Notes under the pieces: generated by a model
Seen by the model: the letters and a program-made list of their open reading frames with translations, nothing else
Databases searched by the model: none
What the model was told of the DNA's origin: nothing
Shown here: piece by piece, positions 1 to 10,647 of the stretch
Layout of the letters: every line of letters starts with the position of its first letter
Numbering within the stretch: the first letter of the stretch is position 1
Source: Opeltia flavorubescens
Taxonomy: Eukaryota; Ascomycota; Lecanoromycetes; Teloschistales; Teloschistaceae
Assembly (NCBI GenBank): GCA_000442125.1
Contig: KE546983.1
Location: 62,001-126,000, forward strand
Length of the DNA: 64,000 bases
Direction: 5' to 3'
Position numbers and translations under genes: made by a program

Positions 1-151
1 AGGGAGCGGTGTTTGCGATCGCTTGCCTGGTTGCCATGCATCATCACTCGTACATCGTGTCGAGTGACGCGAAGATCAGATGTACCTCTTCCACCTTCTC
101 TCGACTGGAAGCTCACACCTCCACGGCACTAAGAAGCTCTGTCCTCGCTTT

Positions 152-424
152 GCACGTTATGGCAATCGGTTTGCTCGGACTGTCCACCGCCCCAGCTCTC
201 TGGCTTCCACTATTCACGGCGTTTGTCCCTACCATCTCTTCCACGAGTTTGTACGGTCTCTTTTCCATGAAGCACCATCCAGGTCTCAGGCGAGCTGTGC
301 CATCGCTCTTCGTATCGTGGCAGGTTCTTTGCTTGGACCGTGCCGTCATTTCCCCTTCCCGCAGCCTCCGTCTTCCACCTCTCTCGTCATTGTAGTCCCT
401 TCCACGAGCTTGTGTGGTCTCTCT
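152..424. repeat. Imperfect tandem duplication, period about 160 bp
   Basis: Two neighbouring blocks resemble each other. The best match is CTTCCACGAG followed by TTTGTACGGTCTC near 238-260, against CTTCCACGAG followed by CTTGTGTGGTCTC near 399-421. Weaker similarity lies upstream of each (TTTGCTCGGACTGT against TTTGCTTGGACCGT). Most differences in the strongest part are transitions. No protein is recognisable. Confidence 0.4.
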
Positions 425-1053
425 ACATCTGATACCATTCGCGGTAAATGTGGTGTTCGCAAGGTTATAACGGTAGTGTTTGCATTCGGTTGCTCGTCGT
501 TAGCCGCAGAAGATTGACGGAGTGCGGTTGGTGAGGGAAGAGTTCGAGGAGGGGAAGCAGATGGTTGACAGCACTACCGAGACTGGTGTGGTGAAAGTGC
601 CGAAGCTGAGAAATAACCTGACAAGCCGCTCTGGATCTCATGGTCAGCAGGAGCACAGGACTCCTGGGGTGTGAGCGCCCGGTGAGAAGGCGGCTTCTGT
701 AGACAAGGCTGGAGCACGGAGACTTTCCCCACCTCAGTTTCTTGAGCGGGGATAAGCTTGTAGGTAGGGATAGGTGGGACAAGCAACGCCCACGCGTTTG
801 AAGCCACCGGACTCTTCATGTTGCAGGAAACAGCATCTTTTGCAGGATAGGATTCGCTAATGGCGGGGCAAAGACTTAGCCAAATTAGGACTAGCGAACA
901 ATGAGTTGCTCCAAACCTCAGAGCGAATTATCAGGCCTTTATGTGAAAAACGATAAATGGCAGTAACTCTACAGCAATAATAATACTAAGAGCTGTTCGT
1001 GTGGAGGGGAGTAAGGACAGGGGAAGAATGGGAGGGCTTTGAGGAGGCCGGGT

Positions 1054-1079
1054 ATTAAGTGATGCATGCATCGCTTTTA
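1054..1079 (-). repeat. Dispersed palindromic repeat, copy A
   Basis: This 26-bp sequence contains the perfect 12-bp palindrome GATGCATGCATC. Its whole length is the exact reverse complement of 34140-34165, and 17 bp of it also match 13582-13598. A 26-bp exact match at 33 kb distance is not expected by chance, so this may be the end of a dispersed element such as a MITE, or a protein-binding site. Confidence 0.6.
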
Positions 1080-1439
1080 CCCTGCCTCGGTAGAAGCTTG
1101 GCATTCTGGCCCGGTTCCTTCCGCCTCAACCTTTATCCAGTTTATCTCAATGGAAACCCTTCTCAGTACTGAGCTAGGTGACCATCTGCTCTTTTCTCTC
1201 ATTCCAGCTCACAGAAATGGGTATGGCGCTACTCCAACAGCAGCGCTGTTCTACCAAGAACCTTGACACGCATGCCCACATGAGATATTTAAGCTGATAC
1301 ATCCATTGCCTCGAGCTACCACAGCGCTCGTTCCTGCAACAGTCTTTTGCCATCGGCTGATAAGCTCATGACGCCGGATAAATGGCCCTACAACGTGAAA
1401 TCTTTTGCTGTTCACCATGTTCTCGCTGCGAGGGCTAAC

Positions 1440-1946
1440 ACTTCAACTAGGACGAGAATCAGGTTGACTTCGATCACGCCAAGAGACCACGCGGTCGGCC
1501 CGCAGGTGCTACCAAGAACTGAACAGTACTTCAAGCTAATGACCGAAACATTGGGACGGGGGTGCACTTCTTGGATCGCAGGGCCACCGACTCGCAAAAC
1601 AGACCCGCCTCTCAACCACATCCTCGAAGCAAGATCTCGGCCGCAAGGAATTACAAGAGAGGAGTGCCGGCTGGCTCAGCGACGTGCAGGATTTCCACCA
1701 GCGGCAGAAGTCGACAGCGGCAGTCGTCGATCACCAGAGGGGTTAGGGGAAGACACCAAGAGCAGCAGGCTTGCACTGTCTGAGCTGGAGGAACAATTGA
1801 AGGAAGCGAAACAGAGGTCCACAGATTGGGATTGCGAGCTTGCAAATGGAAGAGCGGGTCGAAAAGAGCTGCAGACAGCGGAGGAAGGGATTGAGAAGGA
1901 CTGTGCTCTTTCAGGGTGCACGCGGAAGACGCGACTGGTCTTCTAG
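1440..1946 (+). pseudogene. AT-hook / coiled-coil gene relic
   Basis: An AT-hook core (AKRPRGRPAG) is encoded at about 1478-1507 and runs into a stop a few codons later. Downstream, coiled-coil-like protein continues in two other frames: RKELQERSAGWL at about 1642 in one frame, and LSELEEQLKEAKQRS near 1780 in another. This order, AT-hook then heptad-rich Glu/Lys/Gln protein, matches the intact gene at 27043-27774, so I read it as a frameshifted paralogue. The three-frame scatter argues against a working gene. Introns could explain part of it, but I see no convincing donor/acceptor pairs. Confidence 0.5.
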
Positions 1947-1994
1947 ATCGCCAAGATTGCAGCCCTTCCGCGGACACGCTACTGGTCGGCCCAA

Positions 1995-2391
1995 GGATTC
2001 CAGATAACTTGTCCCTTGGGCGGTGGCACTGGTGCCGGTATAGGAACTCTTCTGATCTCCAAGATTCGAGAGGAGTTCCTAGATCATATGCTGGTCTCCG
2101 CAAGCGATCCTATCCCCCAAGATGTCCGATACAGTACCTGAGCCATACGTTACTTCACTATCCATCCATCAGCTCGTTGAGAACCCGGATGAGACATTCT
2201 GCATTGATAACGAGGTGAGTTACACCAGACAAAGGGCAAGTTATCAACTAAGAATGTCAAGCACAACACCATGTCCACCACCGTATGTCGAATCTGACCA
2301 TCCCTCCGTACGGTGTTCTATCCATCCAGTCCCAAGCGTCGTGTCTGGCGTTACCAAATGCATGCGCTTCCTTGGTCAACTGAACTCCGAT
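1995..2391 (+). pseudogene. Beta-tubulin gene fragment
   Basis: The first part (1995 to about 2105) encodes a tubulin-type stretch with GFQ, the GTP-binding glycine loop [12 protein letters not shown] and ISKIREEF. After a frameshift the next frame (2122-2214) gives [17 protein letters not shown] and DETFCIDNE, all diagnostic of beta-tubulin. A GTGAGT at 2215 directly after CIDNE looks like a retained intron donor, and VVSGVTKCMRFLGQLNSD follows at 2332-2391. Only a middle segment of the protein (roughly residues 130-250) is present, with frame breaks, and neither end of the gene is visible. A retained intron favours a DNA-level duplication over a retrocopy. Function as a tubulin is excluded. 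Confidence 0.85.
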
Positions 2392-3941
2392 GTAGCAAGT
2401 ATTGTCAGCGTCACCCAAGACCCTATCTTCACCGATCTCCACGGCTAGAAGCTGGACTCGAATCTCCACCAAGCATGTGTGGTCAAACAGCATTCCGACG
2501 GGCTCGACAGCAAAGGCATGAGGTATCGTTGGTCAGGCAAAGCTAGGCGCATGACGCTATGCATTAGATGGAGTGTGTCACGGAAAGAGAGAAGCTAGTA
2601 GAGGAAGAGATGTGGTATGTTCGGAAGACCCCCTATTACTCTTATGTTCAACAAAGACAAGACTTCCCGCGCAGACCATGTGCAGCTGGGTCGAAGCGCC
2701 AGGAAGAGAGTCTTAGAGTCTGCCCTTGAAGTTGCACTAGTACAAAACCTTGACCGAGGAGTGATTCTTCCGTCGTTCAAGTCAAGCCGTAACTCCTACG
2801 TCCCCGTTCATGGCTCAATCTATCCGATTCAGCTGACTCCAACATGGCGTCAGTGTATCATGGCGGAATCTCTTGCGGATCAAGAGTCTGGTTCTTGACC
2901 TTCGTTGTTGGTAGACGACACTTTGCCGTCATCCATGACACTGACGCCAAAACGCGCAAAGCCGCCTTAGAAGCGTCCTAGGCACGCTGGTCATGCGAGG
3001 TTTTCTGTAAGTGAAGCGAAAGTCTGTTGATCTTGGAGCTGTATCGCAAAAGGAATACGTTCCGTTGGAAACTTCGCAAAAACGCCATTTGCCTAAGCTG
3101 AGAGTTGTTTCCTTGCATACCATATCCTCCAAACAAGACCTTTTCGCTGTGCACGAATGAGGGAGCAGTACAAGTACCAACAGCGAGTCCCTGCACATCA
3201 ACGTGCGATAGTCGGTACGAAAATCACTATATAATTCATTGCACGCTCCGATGGACCAAAGTCATTGGTAAGAGGATGTAATGCGACTTATCCGTAGGCC
3301 AGTTGATANGATCACGCAAATACATGCATCGCGTGTTCTGGCTATTAGAGGCCATCTTTCTGTCCGGATGACGAAGATGATTGTCAAGTGTATGTAGCTG
3401 TCGTCGGCTTTGGCATTTTTTTGGCATCACTTTAGCAGTCACGAGCGCATATACTGTGCCATCGACATCCTGTGTGAGTCTTCCTTTTCTTGCGGTTTTG
3501 ATTTATACAAGTTTCCTGCTGATACTGATATGCTCATAGCCAGACCGATATTGGTCGATCTACTAAGAGGATCACATTGCCGGAGAAGAAGTAGCCTATT
3601 CAGAACGCGTTATCAAGTCAAGAAGTTCATTAATATCACCAGACAATCCATATATTAGCCGGCGCAAAGCGAAGACCAGTAATGGGAGAAGTAGGACTTA
3701 CATAGCGTGTTCGAGTGGCGATCTTGAAACGGTGGGATAATTGCTCAAATTGACGTTCAGTAATGCTCACTGCATGACTCACTGAATCTATTCCATTTAA
3801 ATGTATGAGACTTTTGCGATCATTGATAGCTCATTCCCAATCATCATTTGTCAAAATTTTCATCTTCTCAAATTCGCACTCTTATTCCTCACAAGAACTT
3901 CACTTCTCACCAAAGACTTCACCTCTCACAGTTCTCTCAGT
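2392..3941. other. No supported gene; one ambiguous base
   Basis: Short open frames here (for example 2617-2898 on + and 2929-3201 on -) carry no motif I recognise. An undetermined base (n) stands at 3309. The last 150 bp are the likely promoter and 5' leader of the kinase gene that starts at 3942. Confidence 0.5.
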
Positions 3942-5258
3942 ATGTCTACCGAGCTATTGACCCATGATGATGCTGCGAAAGTACTCCTCGAATTTTGTTT
4001 ATCTGGTGGAATCGGTTCGCCGGAAGGAAAGAGCGTCACCTATGATTTACTCGAAATATCACCTACCACGATCATCTGGTCGGCAGGATTGGCCGAAGAT
4101 GATGCCCCACCTATGGCCGCTGATAGGTTTCAGGTCGAAATTGATAGACTGTCGAAGAAAGTCTTGTCTGCGCAACCAATAAGCCTCCAGGACTCAGAGA
4201 TCGCAGACATAATGATGGCAGCGACCGGCCAACGCCTGGCTTCCGCAGCCAGATTCACTGATGGTGGGCAGAGTATCTCTTACAAAGTGACGGTTCACGA
4301 TGACCCGGGCATCGCCTATGTCGTTCAACTTCGCCGTCTCGGCCGAGTCGCTTCGATGGATTTCCTCATGAGCTACGTTGCCAAGCATATCGATCCTCGT
4401 ATACTTCCTGTACCTCAAGTCTATCCAATACCTGGGGAGTTACAGCGACAAGAAGCTACCGGGATGGGGAGGCAAATCGCGCAATTCATTTCCGGCGATA
4501 TGGCCTTAGCAGTCTATCCCAACCTCTCACACGAGGCAAAACTCACTTTCCTACCCAGAGTGGCGCTTGCGATGCAAGCTTGCTGGCGTATTCCCCTGCC
4601 AGAACCTCGCATGATCGGTGAACTCATTGGCGATAAAGCCGGCGGCTTTGGAGTTGCACCTGATCACCACTATAGTCTGGGCGGTCCTTGGAAATCTGTA
4701 CGCAAGTATCTTGAAGAACACGTCCGCTTTGCCTTCGAGATGCTGGAACAACAGGAGGGTATTGAAGAGTACAAAATCCTGTATCTGGATAGGATCAAAA
4801 GCTTCATCGATCGACCTCTAGACACAATCATCTCACCAGTGGTTGAGGACATCCCGATCGTTACCATACATGCGGACATGGGTCTTCACAACATCATCGT
4901 TTCCCACGACGTGCCGGCCGATATCGCCGCTGTCATTGACTGGGAATTCATCGAATGCGCACCATATGCATCCACTTTCCCCATGATCGAGAGAATGTTC
5001 CGCAAACCTGCCCCCAATCTCTATGGTCCTGATCTCGATCGCGGGGACGAACTTCGCAATGCTTTCTGGGATGCCATTCCTGAGTGGAAGGCATGGAACG
5101 AGACCCCAGCGACCAAGGAGTTCTTGAAGTGGTACATGTTTGCTCATTTGATGAAGCCAGAGCCGCCAGCAGATGACGCGTCGGACAGCGAGAAGGAAAT
5201 GGGCTGGCAGGCGAGTGTGGAGGTTGTGGAGAGCGTACTGCATGCTTATGGATGTTAG
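3942..5258 (+). CDS. Aminoglycoside phosphotransferase (APH) family protein
   Basis: This single-exon gene encodes 438 aa. The frame is open upstream to 3801, but the ATG at 3942 (MSTELLTHDD) follows a pyrimidine-rich leader and is preferred. An N-lobe glycine-rich turn and strand (FTDGGQSISYKVTV, residue 105 onward) is followed by YVVQLRR, with Gln where protein kinases have the ATP-binding Lys. The C-lobe has the catalytic HADMGLHN (310-317, Asp and Asn present) and the metal-binding VIDWEF (332-337). These are the family's Brenner and DFG-equivalent motifs. Such fungal proteins are probably small-molecule or protein kinases. The substrate is unknown, and antibiotic resistance should not be assumed. 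No signal peptide or membrane segment is seen in the 438-aa form. Confidence 0.9.
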   Translation: MSTELLTHDDAAKVLLEFCLSGGIGSPEGKSVTYDLLEISPTTIIWSAGLAEDDAPPMAADRFQVEIDRLSKKVLSAQPISLQDSEIADIMMAATGQRLASAARFTDGGQSISYKVTVHDDPGIAYVVQLRRLGRVASMDFLMSYVAKHIDPRILPVPQVYPIPGELQRQEATGMGRQIAQFISGDMALAVYPNLSHEAKLTFLPRVALAMQACWRIPLPEPRMIGELIGDKAGGFGVAPDHHYSLGGPWKSVRKYLEEHVRFAFEMLEQQEGIEEYKILYLDRIKSFIDRPLDTIISPVVEDIPIVTIHADMGLHNIIVSHDVPADIAAVIDWEFIECAPYASTFPMIERMFRKPAPNLYGPDLDRGDELRNAFWDAIPEWKAWNETPATKEFLKWYMFAHLMKPEPPADDASDSEKEMGWQASVEVVESVLHAYGC

Positions 5259-5536
5259 TACGACTATCCTATCAATCGATATCACGATGTCTATGTTTTG
5301 TGCCTTGTCTAAGTTCATTTATCCATTGTTGTCATAAATCCTCTTCAATCCCAAGGTCACACCGATCCCGGCTAATAATTTACTTATTCTCCTTTATCTA
5401 AATCTCCCTTTATCACAATAACCCACACCATCCTCTTTCCAAAGAGACAATGAGAAAAATCCCATTGTATATATATCCACACATACACAATGCCATTCTC
5501 CCATCCCTATCCTCGCTTTTTATCTTAATCGCAAAG

Positions 5537-6070
5537 ATGCCAAACCCACACATCGGCTGTTGTATTCTCCAACCACTGGCGCGGACCTGTACGTTCCCAA
5601 CCCCTCTGGAGCTCAGCGAGCATATTTGTAACATCTGTCTTAACGAGTCACTTCGCGCAGCCGAGATCCCTGTTCGGCTTGCCTGCGGGCATTTATTCGG
5701 CATGACGTGCTTGATCACCTGGGCGACTAACAGCATCGCTAGTGGAAGAGATCCGACATGTCCGATCTGTCGAGCAGGTTTCTACGCTGAGGAGGAGGAG
5801 GTTCGCGAGCCAGTAGTACCCTCTCCTGCCGCCGCCGAATCTTCGGACAATAATACTTCAGGGCGAATTGTAGTTCGGCGGGAATCGTCGAACGAGCCGC
5901 AGGAACAACAACTCTGGGATGTCTGGACTTACTGCTATCTCATTGGTTACATCGCCTTTTTCACGTTCGTGTTCTTTGCGTCGGTAGCCAGCGACGTCCC
6001 GAGAAAATGGTTACCTCTGGTGCCGATTTTTTCGATCACGTGCCTGGTAATAATCTTGAAATATATGTAG
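5537..6070 (+). CDS. RING-type membrane protein, putative E3 ubiquitin ligase
   Basis: The preferred start is the ATG at 5537 (177 aa, purine at -3). An in-frame ATG at 5450 would add 29 hydrophobic residues. A RING-type zinc domain occupies residues 31-78: CNIC (C31, C34), ACGH (C50, H52), C58 and CPIC (C75, C78). The position of the fifth classical ligand holds Gly (CGHLFGMTC), as in the two RING genes at 50 and 52 kb. An acidic, disordered linker (84-125) leads to two hydrophobic segments, about 131-151 and 159-175, consistent with a C-terminal membrane hairpin. The likely role is ubiquitin ligation at a membrane. The target is unknown. Confidence 0.85.
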   Translation: MPNPHIGCCILQPLARTCTFPTPLELSEHICNICLNESLRAAEIPVRLACGHLFGMTCLITWATNSIASGRDPTCPICRAGFYAEEEEVREPVVPSPAAAESSDNNTSGRIVVRRESSNEPQEQQLWDVWTYCYLIGYIAFFTFVFFASVASDVPRKWLPLVPIFSITCLVIILKYM

Positions 6071-6705
6071 GTATCACTGTTTCAAATGCATACGCTCTCT
6101 GAAGATATATTCTACAAGCGTCTTCCACCGGAATGTTTAGCAACTCATCTCTTCCTTTACCTATGCTAAGCTGCTTGTACTCGTCTTCGTTTGAAGTAAT
6201 CGTGAATGATCAAGGATGAATTCTTAAATTAATAAAGGGTCAAACACGTCACAGACTCTGAAAATGATAGAGCTGGAGGAGATGTTAATCTCAATAATAA
6301 ATTGGATGAGGGATGGAGCACTTGAATTTGAATAGAAGGGCATGGATGGAGAAGGGAATGGTTAGAGCAGAAAGGAGAAAAAGGTGAAGACATCACAAAA
6401 GAGGAGGATGTAATCGATACCACGGTTGGTGCATTCTAATGGTTGCATGAGTTTGGACGTAAAGAAGGCTTGCCTATTCTGTTCAATGTTCCGTACAACA
6501 GGCTCAGAGAGGAGTTGCTCGTTTGGTAGGACACGGCTGCAGTGCAGCAAAGGAATGAGCCATGGGATTCAACTGGAATTGTTATCATGTCTGGGTATCA
6601 TCGCTACCATCGGCTTGAAACCAACGCCAGGAAAATAATCCAATCCAGTACCACTACTGTATACATTAGTAAACACTTGCAAAAAAGGTCCATCTCCTCA
6701 TCAAT
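6071..6705. other. Intergenic region between convergent genes
   Basis: This interval separates the 3' ends of the RING gene (+) and the HNH gene (-). Open frames inside it are short and without motifs. I see nothing else in it. Confidence 0.5.
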
Positions 6706-8244
6706 TCAATCATCCAGATCCTCAGCGACTGCCAAGTGGTCCGTCCCCAAGCACTTCTCGCAAAGCTGGTACGCATCCCAGCGTCCTTCACCCTTGACCG
6801 CCGCCCAGAAGGCCTCTCGATTTTGATCATAGTCGCAGCAATACAGCCTTGGGTTATGGCGAGGACGGCCGCGCTCTATTGCCCGGCGGCGAGTGCGCTC
6901 GAAATCGTCCTCGTCAGCGTAGAATTGCTGGACACGGGGATCTTCGTCCATGACATCCGCTACACCGAAGCAGTACTCTTCTATTTTTGGACAATGATCG
7001 GAGGGAGTTATAGTACCTGAGGAGTTATCATCCGGATATATGGATGACGATGATAAGGATGTAGAAGTACTCGTTGCTTGGCTTGGATCGCTTTCATCAC
7101 GGCTGTATTCCTCGGAGCTATCCTCATCCAGATTCAATTCACCGTCTCCGCTGCAAATTGCCATCTCCACATCCTGATCGACCTTGCCTCCCCCATCATC
7201 GTTCTTCCCCATCTTCCTCTTTTTTGGGCTTTCGCTCCGTGCTCGAGGGAATATTGTATCAGAGATAGCGCCACCCTGCAGCTTCTTGATCTGTTCTCGA
7301 TAGCCATCATTGGTGCTCACACGGATACGTACATGGCGGGGAGGACCTTGCTCCAAAAATTCACGGATCAACGGGAAGATAGTCCATGCAAATCTGCTGT
7401 ACATGTTTTCCAGACCTATATCTGGATCAAGATCGACCTCCATGTTATGGTATAGTGACCCAAGATGGAAGGTTGGTTCCGTGAAGTGTACTGACCAGCG
7501 ATCATTTTTGGGGACTATAGTGAAGAAGGGTACATCATAGGCTGTATGGATGTCTGACCGCATGGCTGTACCATTGGACATGTCGTCAATTCTGGCCTCT
7601 GCTGCCAATTTGTGGTTGAGGTTGTATCTTCTCATGTTGTTGATCTGATACCAAACTGCTTCCTTCCTAGGGCATATATGGGCACGTTCCCGGACATCCC
7701 CATACCCACTGATTAAGCAGGTCGGATCACGGTCGATAATGGCTTGTGCAGTAAATGATTGTGCTGGCATAGGCCTCAAATTTGTGCGCTTCTTCCTCAG
7801 CTTGGTCCAAGTGGCCGGTAAATTGCCGTGAGGGAATGGCCAATGTGCGAAGTTAGGATAGACGGCGTAACAGACATCATTAGGAACGGTGAAGTAGTAA
7901 TAGCCTTCGTGCAAAAGATCATCGAACTGCATCCGAAGTGCTTCGTCGCCTTTGTTCACGGTAAGAAAACCGTCATGACGACCTGATACAATGCGGCAGG
8001 CAGTGAGGACCGTTCCGTAGTGCAGCCCTTGTACATCTCCAACACGATCGAAACCTCGAAGGATCATCAGCTCATTCTCCCCATCCTGATACCCTGGATG
8101 TTTGATGGTAATAACGACATGAGGTAGGTCTCGAAGCAATGGAGGCCTTCCCTTTGGCGCTCGATTGTAGCCAATTGGCGGCTGGGATGGAGAAGAAGGG
8201 AGGAATGCACCTGATGGCGGTGGATGTCCGGACTGCTGCGACAT
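6706..8244 (-). CDS. HNH_2-type endonuclease domain protein
   Basis: This intact single-exon gene encodes 512 aa. The N-terminal part (about 40-145) holds family features such as ITIKHPGY, a YYYFTVPND turn and HWPFPHGNLPATW. The HNH_2 core follows: DPTCLISG (C176), the catalytic-type His in AHICP (H189), NNMRRYN and MRSDIHTAYD (231-237), then FFTIVPK and WSVHF. The C-terminal part is acidic and Ser-rich (about 345-430) and ends in a CxxC motif (LCEKC) near residue 495. No signal peptide is seen, so nuclear or cytosolic action is likely. HNH_2 proteins are common and mostly uncharacterised in fungi. DNA cleavage is inferred from the fold. Two damaged paralogues lie at 25076-26114 and 62318-64000. 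The gene shares a 458-bp upstream region with the divergent PD-(D/E)XK gene. Confidence 0.88.
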   Translation of the reverse strand: MSQQSGHPPPSGAFLPSSPSQPPIGYNRAPKGRPPLLRDLPHVVITIKHPGYQDGENELMILRGFDRVGDVQGLHYGTVLTACRIVSGRHDGFLTVNKGDEALRMQFDDLLHEGYYYFTVPNDVCYAVYPNFAHWPFPHGNLPATWTKLRKKRTNLRPMPAQSFTAQAIIDRDPTCLISGYGDVRERAHICPRKEAVWYQINNMRRYNLNHKLAAEARIDDMSNGTAMRSDIHTAYDVPFFTIVPKNDRWSVHFTEPTFHLGSLYHNMEVDLDPDIGLENMYSRFAWTIFPLIREFLEQGPPRHVRIRVSTNDGYREQIKKLQGGAISDTIFPRARSESPKKRKMGKNDDGGGKVDQDVEMAICSGDGELNLDEDSSEEYSRDESDPSQATSTSTSLSSSSIYPDDNSSGTITPSDHCPKIEEYCFGVADVMDEDPRVQQFYADEDDFERTRRRAIERGRPRHNPRLYCCDYDQNREAFWAAVKGEGRWDAYQLCEKCLGTDHLAVAEDLDD

Positions 8245-8702
8245 GGCTGAGACTTATAAAGTCTGGTAGCTTCGATAAGTCGAGTTGGGCAATGCGACTA
8301 TGCAAGCGGGAGAAGTTTGTTTACGTCCGAAAGACGAGAGCTGGGAGCTGGGAGCTTTCTAGCGATACATCGCTGAGCCTTCGCGCTATGAAAGTTAGAG
8401 AACAATGGGAGAAGATGTGAGCATTTTAAAGCTACTGCGTACGACACTGATATTCTGTATTGTCTAAAAATAATCGTGGAAAAATTCCTGTGGGCAAAGA
8501 AAGTCGAGAGTGTAAACAGATTTTACCCCGCGTTCCTGCCAAGCTTTTAAGCCTCAAACCCTCGGCCCGAAACCATGCCGACATCCCGGTCGTCCTTTGT
8601 TTACGCGATCATCTCCAACATTCAGACAAACCCATTTAGCACACAGTCCCTCGCTCGACTTCAAGCCTGTGCTTTTCCATCTACGTGACCCTTCCGCAAG
8701 AC
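8245..8702. promoter_or_regulatory. Divergent intergenic region between two nuclease-like genes
   Basis: These 458 bp separate the ATG codons of the HNH_2 gene (-) and the PD-(D/E)XK gene (+) and must hold both promoters. The part next to 8703 is pyrimidine-rich, which is usual for a fungal leader. No specific operator motif could be assigned. Confidence 0.6.
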
Positions 8703-10647
8703 ATGCAGCGATCGAATCGCAATGTCTTTGAAATCCTTAATGAGAACATCGACGACCCCGAGACACCGGAAGTGAATCAACGCATCACCCGCTGGATTGG
8801 TACAATACCTTCACCACATCGTCATTCATCACCAGAAGACTCTACCCCGCCTTACCGTCATCGACTGCGCCCAAAACCTCGCCTACCACTCTCTACCATA
8901 CAGGTCCAAGCCCAGCAGCAGACTGTACCCTTGAACCAAAAACGCAAGCAGGACACAATGGACCGTCCGTCTAAAAACTCCCAAGGCAGCAACCCACACA
9001 AGAATCCCCGAGGCAGAAAACCATCCAATAAAGAGCAAGAGCAATGCGTGGAAGAACGAGAGAAGGTTCAGGTACACAAACGTGGTGTTCCAATACTGGG
9101 TCAGAATCAGTCAAAGTCCAAGAATACTAAGCGCAACGTTGAAGCCACGTCTGGAATCGCAGAACGCTTGGGGAAAATAGAGACCCAGAGACAACGCCTA
9201 CCTCGCAAGGCGAAAGACAATCAAGTTTACAAAGACGTTGACGCGCAGGATGAGTTTTCGGACCTACAGGCCGGCTCACCCGCCGAGGAGATCGTTCAGC
9301 CAAAGGATTCAGGATTGCGCCGTCAAGCAGGGCAGTCTACGACCAGCAGCAATAAAGCACCATCTAGCATGGCCCACCTACCGTCCGGCTCACTTGGAAA
9401 ACCAGAATCCGCGTCGGCACACCCCTCTCAAGATTCGACAGCGTCGCGTTCGGTCACTTCTAAAGAAAGCCTTGCGTTGATGAGACCTCCGATATTTTTC
9501 ATCACGACAAGCTATATCAAGCAGCCTGGCATGAACATGCCACCCCTAGCACATGTACTGTTGACGAGGTACATCAGTCCAGCAAGGACTTCTCTCGCCT
9601 TCATCCCAAGCACCCTTCAGGTACTGCGTCTTCCGTCGATGTGCAGACCCGTTACTGATCTATTTTCCTTCTCAGGGTCACCTCAACGATCTCTCAAATA
9701 CGCCGTCTGGGCGATACCCTATGATTCCGGCCGAGAATTTTCGTACGCCAGCAAAGGCCGACCCCACTCAGCCTGAACAGACTACAATGTCTCAATCCGA
9801 GCTCTTTGATTGGCATCCGGTTGACCAAGAGTTGATCCGGGAACAGGTATTCGATATCCAGAAACAGGGAGACATATGGCGGGACAAGTGCGATGAAGAC
9901 TTCTGGATCGATATCGTTGTATCGCCTTTGATGCATCTGGTAAGAAGGATGACACAATTTCACTGGGAGCGAAACAAAAACGATGTACCAAGACTATCCG
10001 TGTGCAACTTGTGAGTGTCTTCTTGCTCCATCTCCAATGCCTTGGGCGCTAATCAATCGATGGCTAGGAAATCCAAGTTAATCAAGCCAGACTCCCTTAT
10101 CTCTACCTCCGACGCGGTCCTATTCAAAGCTCTAAATAAAAAGATTGATATGGGCATCGGTTTGAACCTCTTTCAATTTCGACAAGACGACTTACAGTCA
10201 CGAAATTACAAAGTCGAGCCAGCTATCCCGACGGTCAATCAAACACAAAGTTGTTTTAATTTTACTCCGTTTTTCATCAACGCCGAAGTCAAGAGAAAGC
10301 ACCAGAACAAGGATCCATTGATCCAACTTGGAGCATGGGTCGCCGCCGAGTTTAACAAGAGGTATAGGGAGGGCTGGCCCTTGGACATGCCGGTAGTTGC
10401 GATCGCAATAGAAGGCGACGAATGGCTATTGTATATTGTCCACCACATCAGTGGGCACGGAGACGAAGCCACAAGTCATCCCTTCAAGCTGCGTTTCGTA
10501 GGACCCATACCAATTGGCTCGACCACGGATTATCAAGGCATGTTCCGCATCCTCTTTGTTTTGTGCACGCTGGGAAATTGGGGGGAGCAGGTCTATCGCC
10601 CCTGGTTCTATGGGGTCCACAATCTCAAGGACCAGTATGAAGGCTGA
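8703..10647 (+). CDS. PD-(D/E)XK nuclease-like protein (PDDEXK_12 type)
   Basis: I place three exons, 8703-9620, 9676-10010 and 10068-10647 (610 aa). The introns are 55 and 57 nt, with GTACTG..CTGAT..CAG and GTGAGT..CTAAT..TAG, and both keep the frame. The ATG at 8703 is the first in frame. Residues 1-300 are Gln/Ser/Pro/Lys-rich and probably disordered. The C-terminal domain carries the fungal PD-(D/E)XK pattern: KKIDMGI (Asp445), a predicted strand with AEVKRK (E491-x-K493), and PLIQLGAWVAAEF (Gln504) on the following helix. Exon 2 has YDSG-type linker sequence and FDWHPVDQELIREQ. This family is fungal-specific and of unknown function. Nuclease activity is inferred from conserved D..ExK..Q residues. 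A divergent HNH_2 gene lies 458 bp away. Confidence 0.85.

Larger units (their letters stand above)
1..1339. other. No supported gene
   Basis: Only short, overlapping open frames without family motifs, convincing starts or splice sites are seen here on either strand. The stretch holds an imperfect tandem repeat (152-424) and one copy of a dispersed palindromic repeat (1054-1079), both listed separately. It reads as degraded intergenic or relic DNA. Confidence 0.5.

Noticed and set aside
3942-5258. Reading the APH-family gene as an antibiotic-resistance gene
   Set aside because: The fold is shared by many fungal kinases of unknown substrate, and nothing in the sequence points to drug inactivation.
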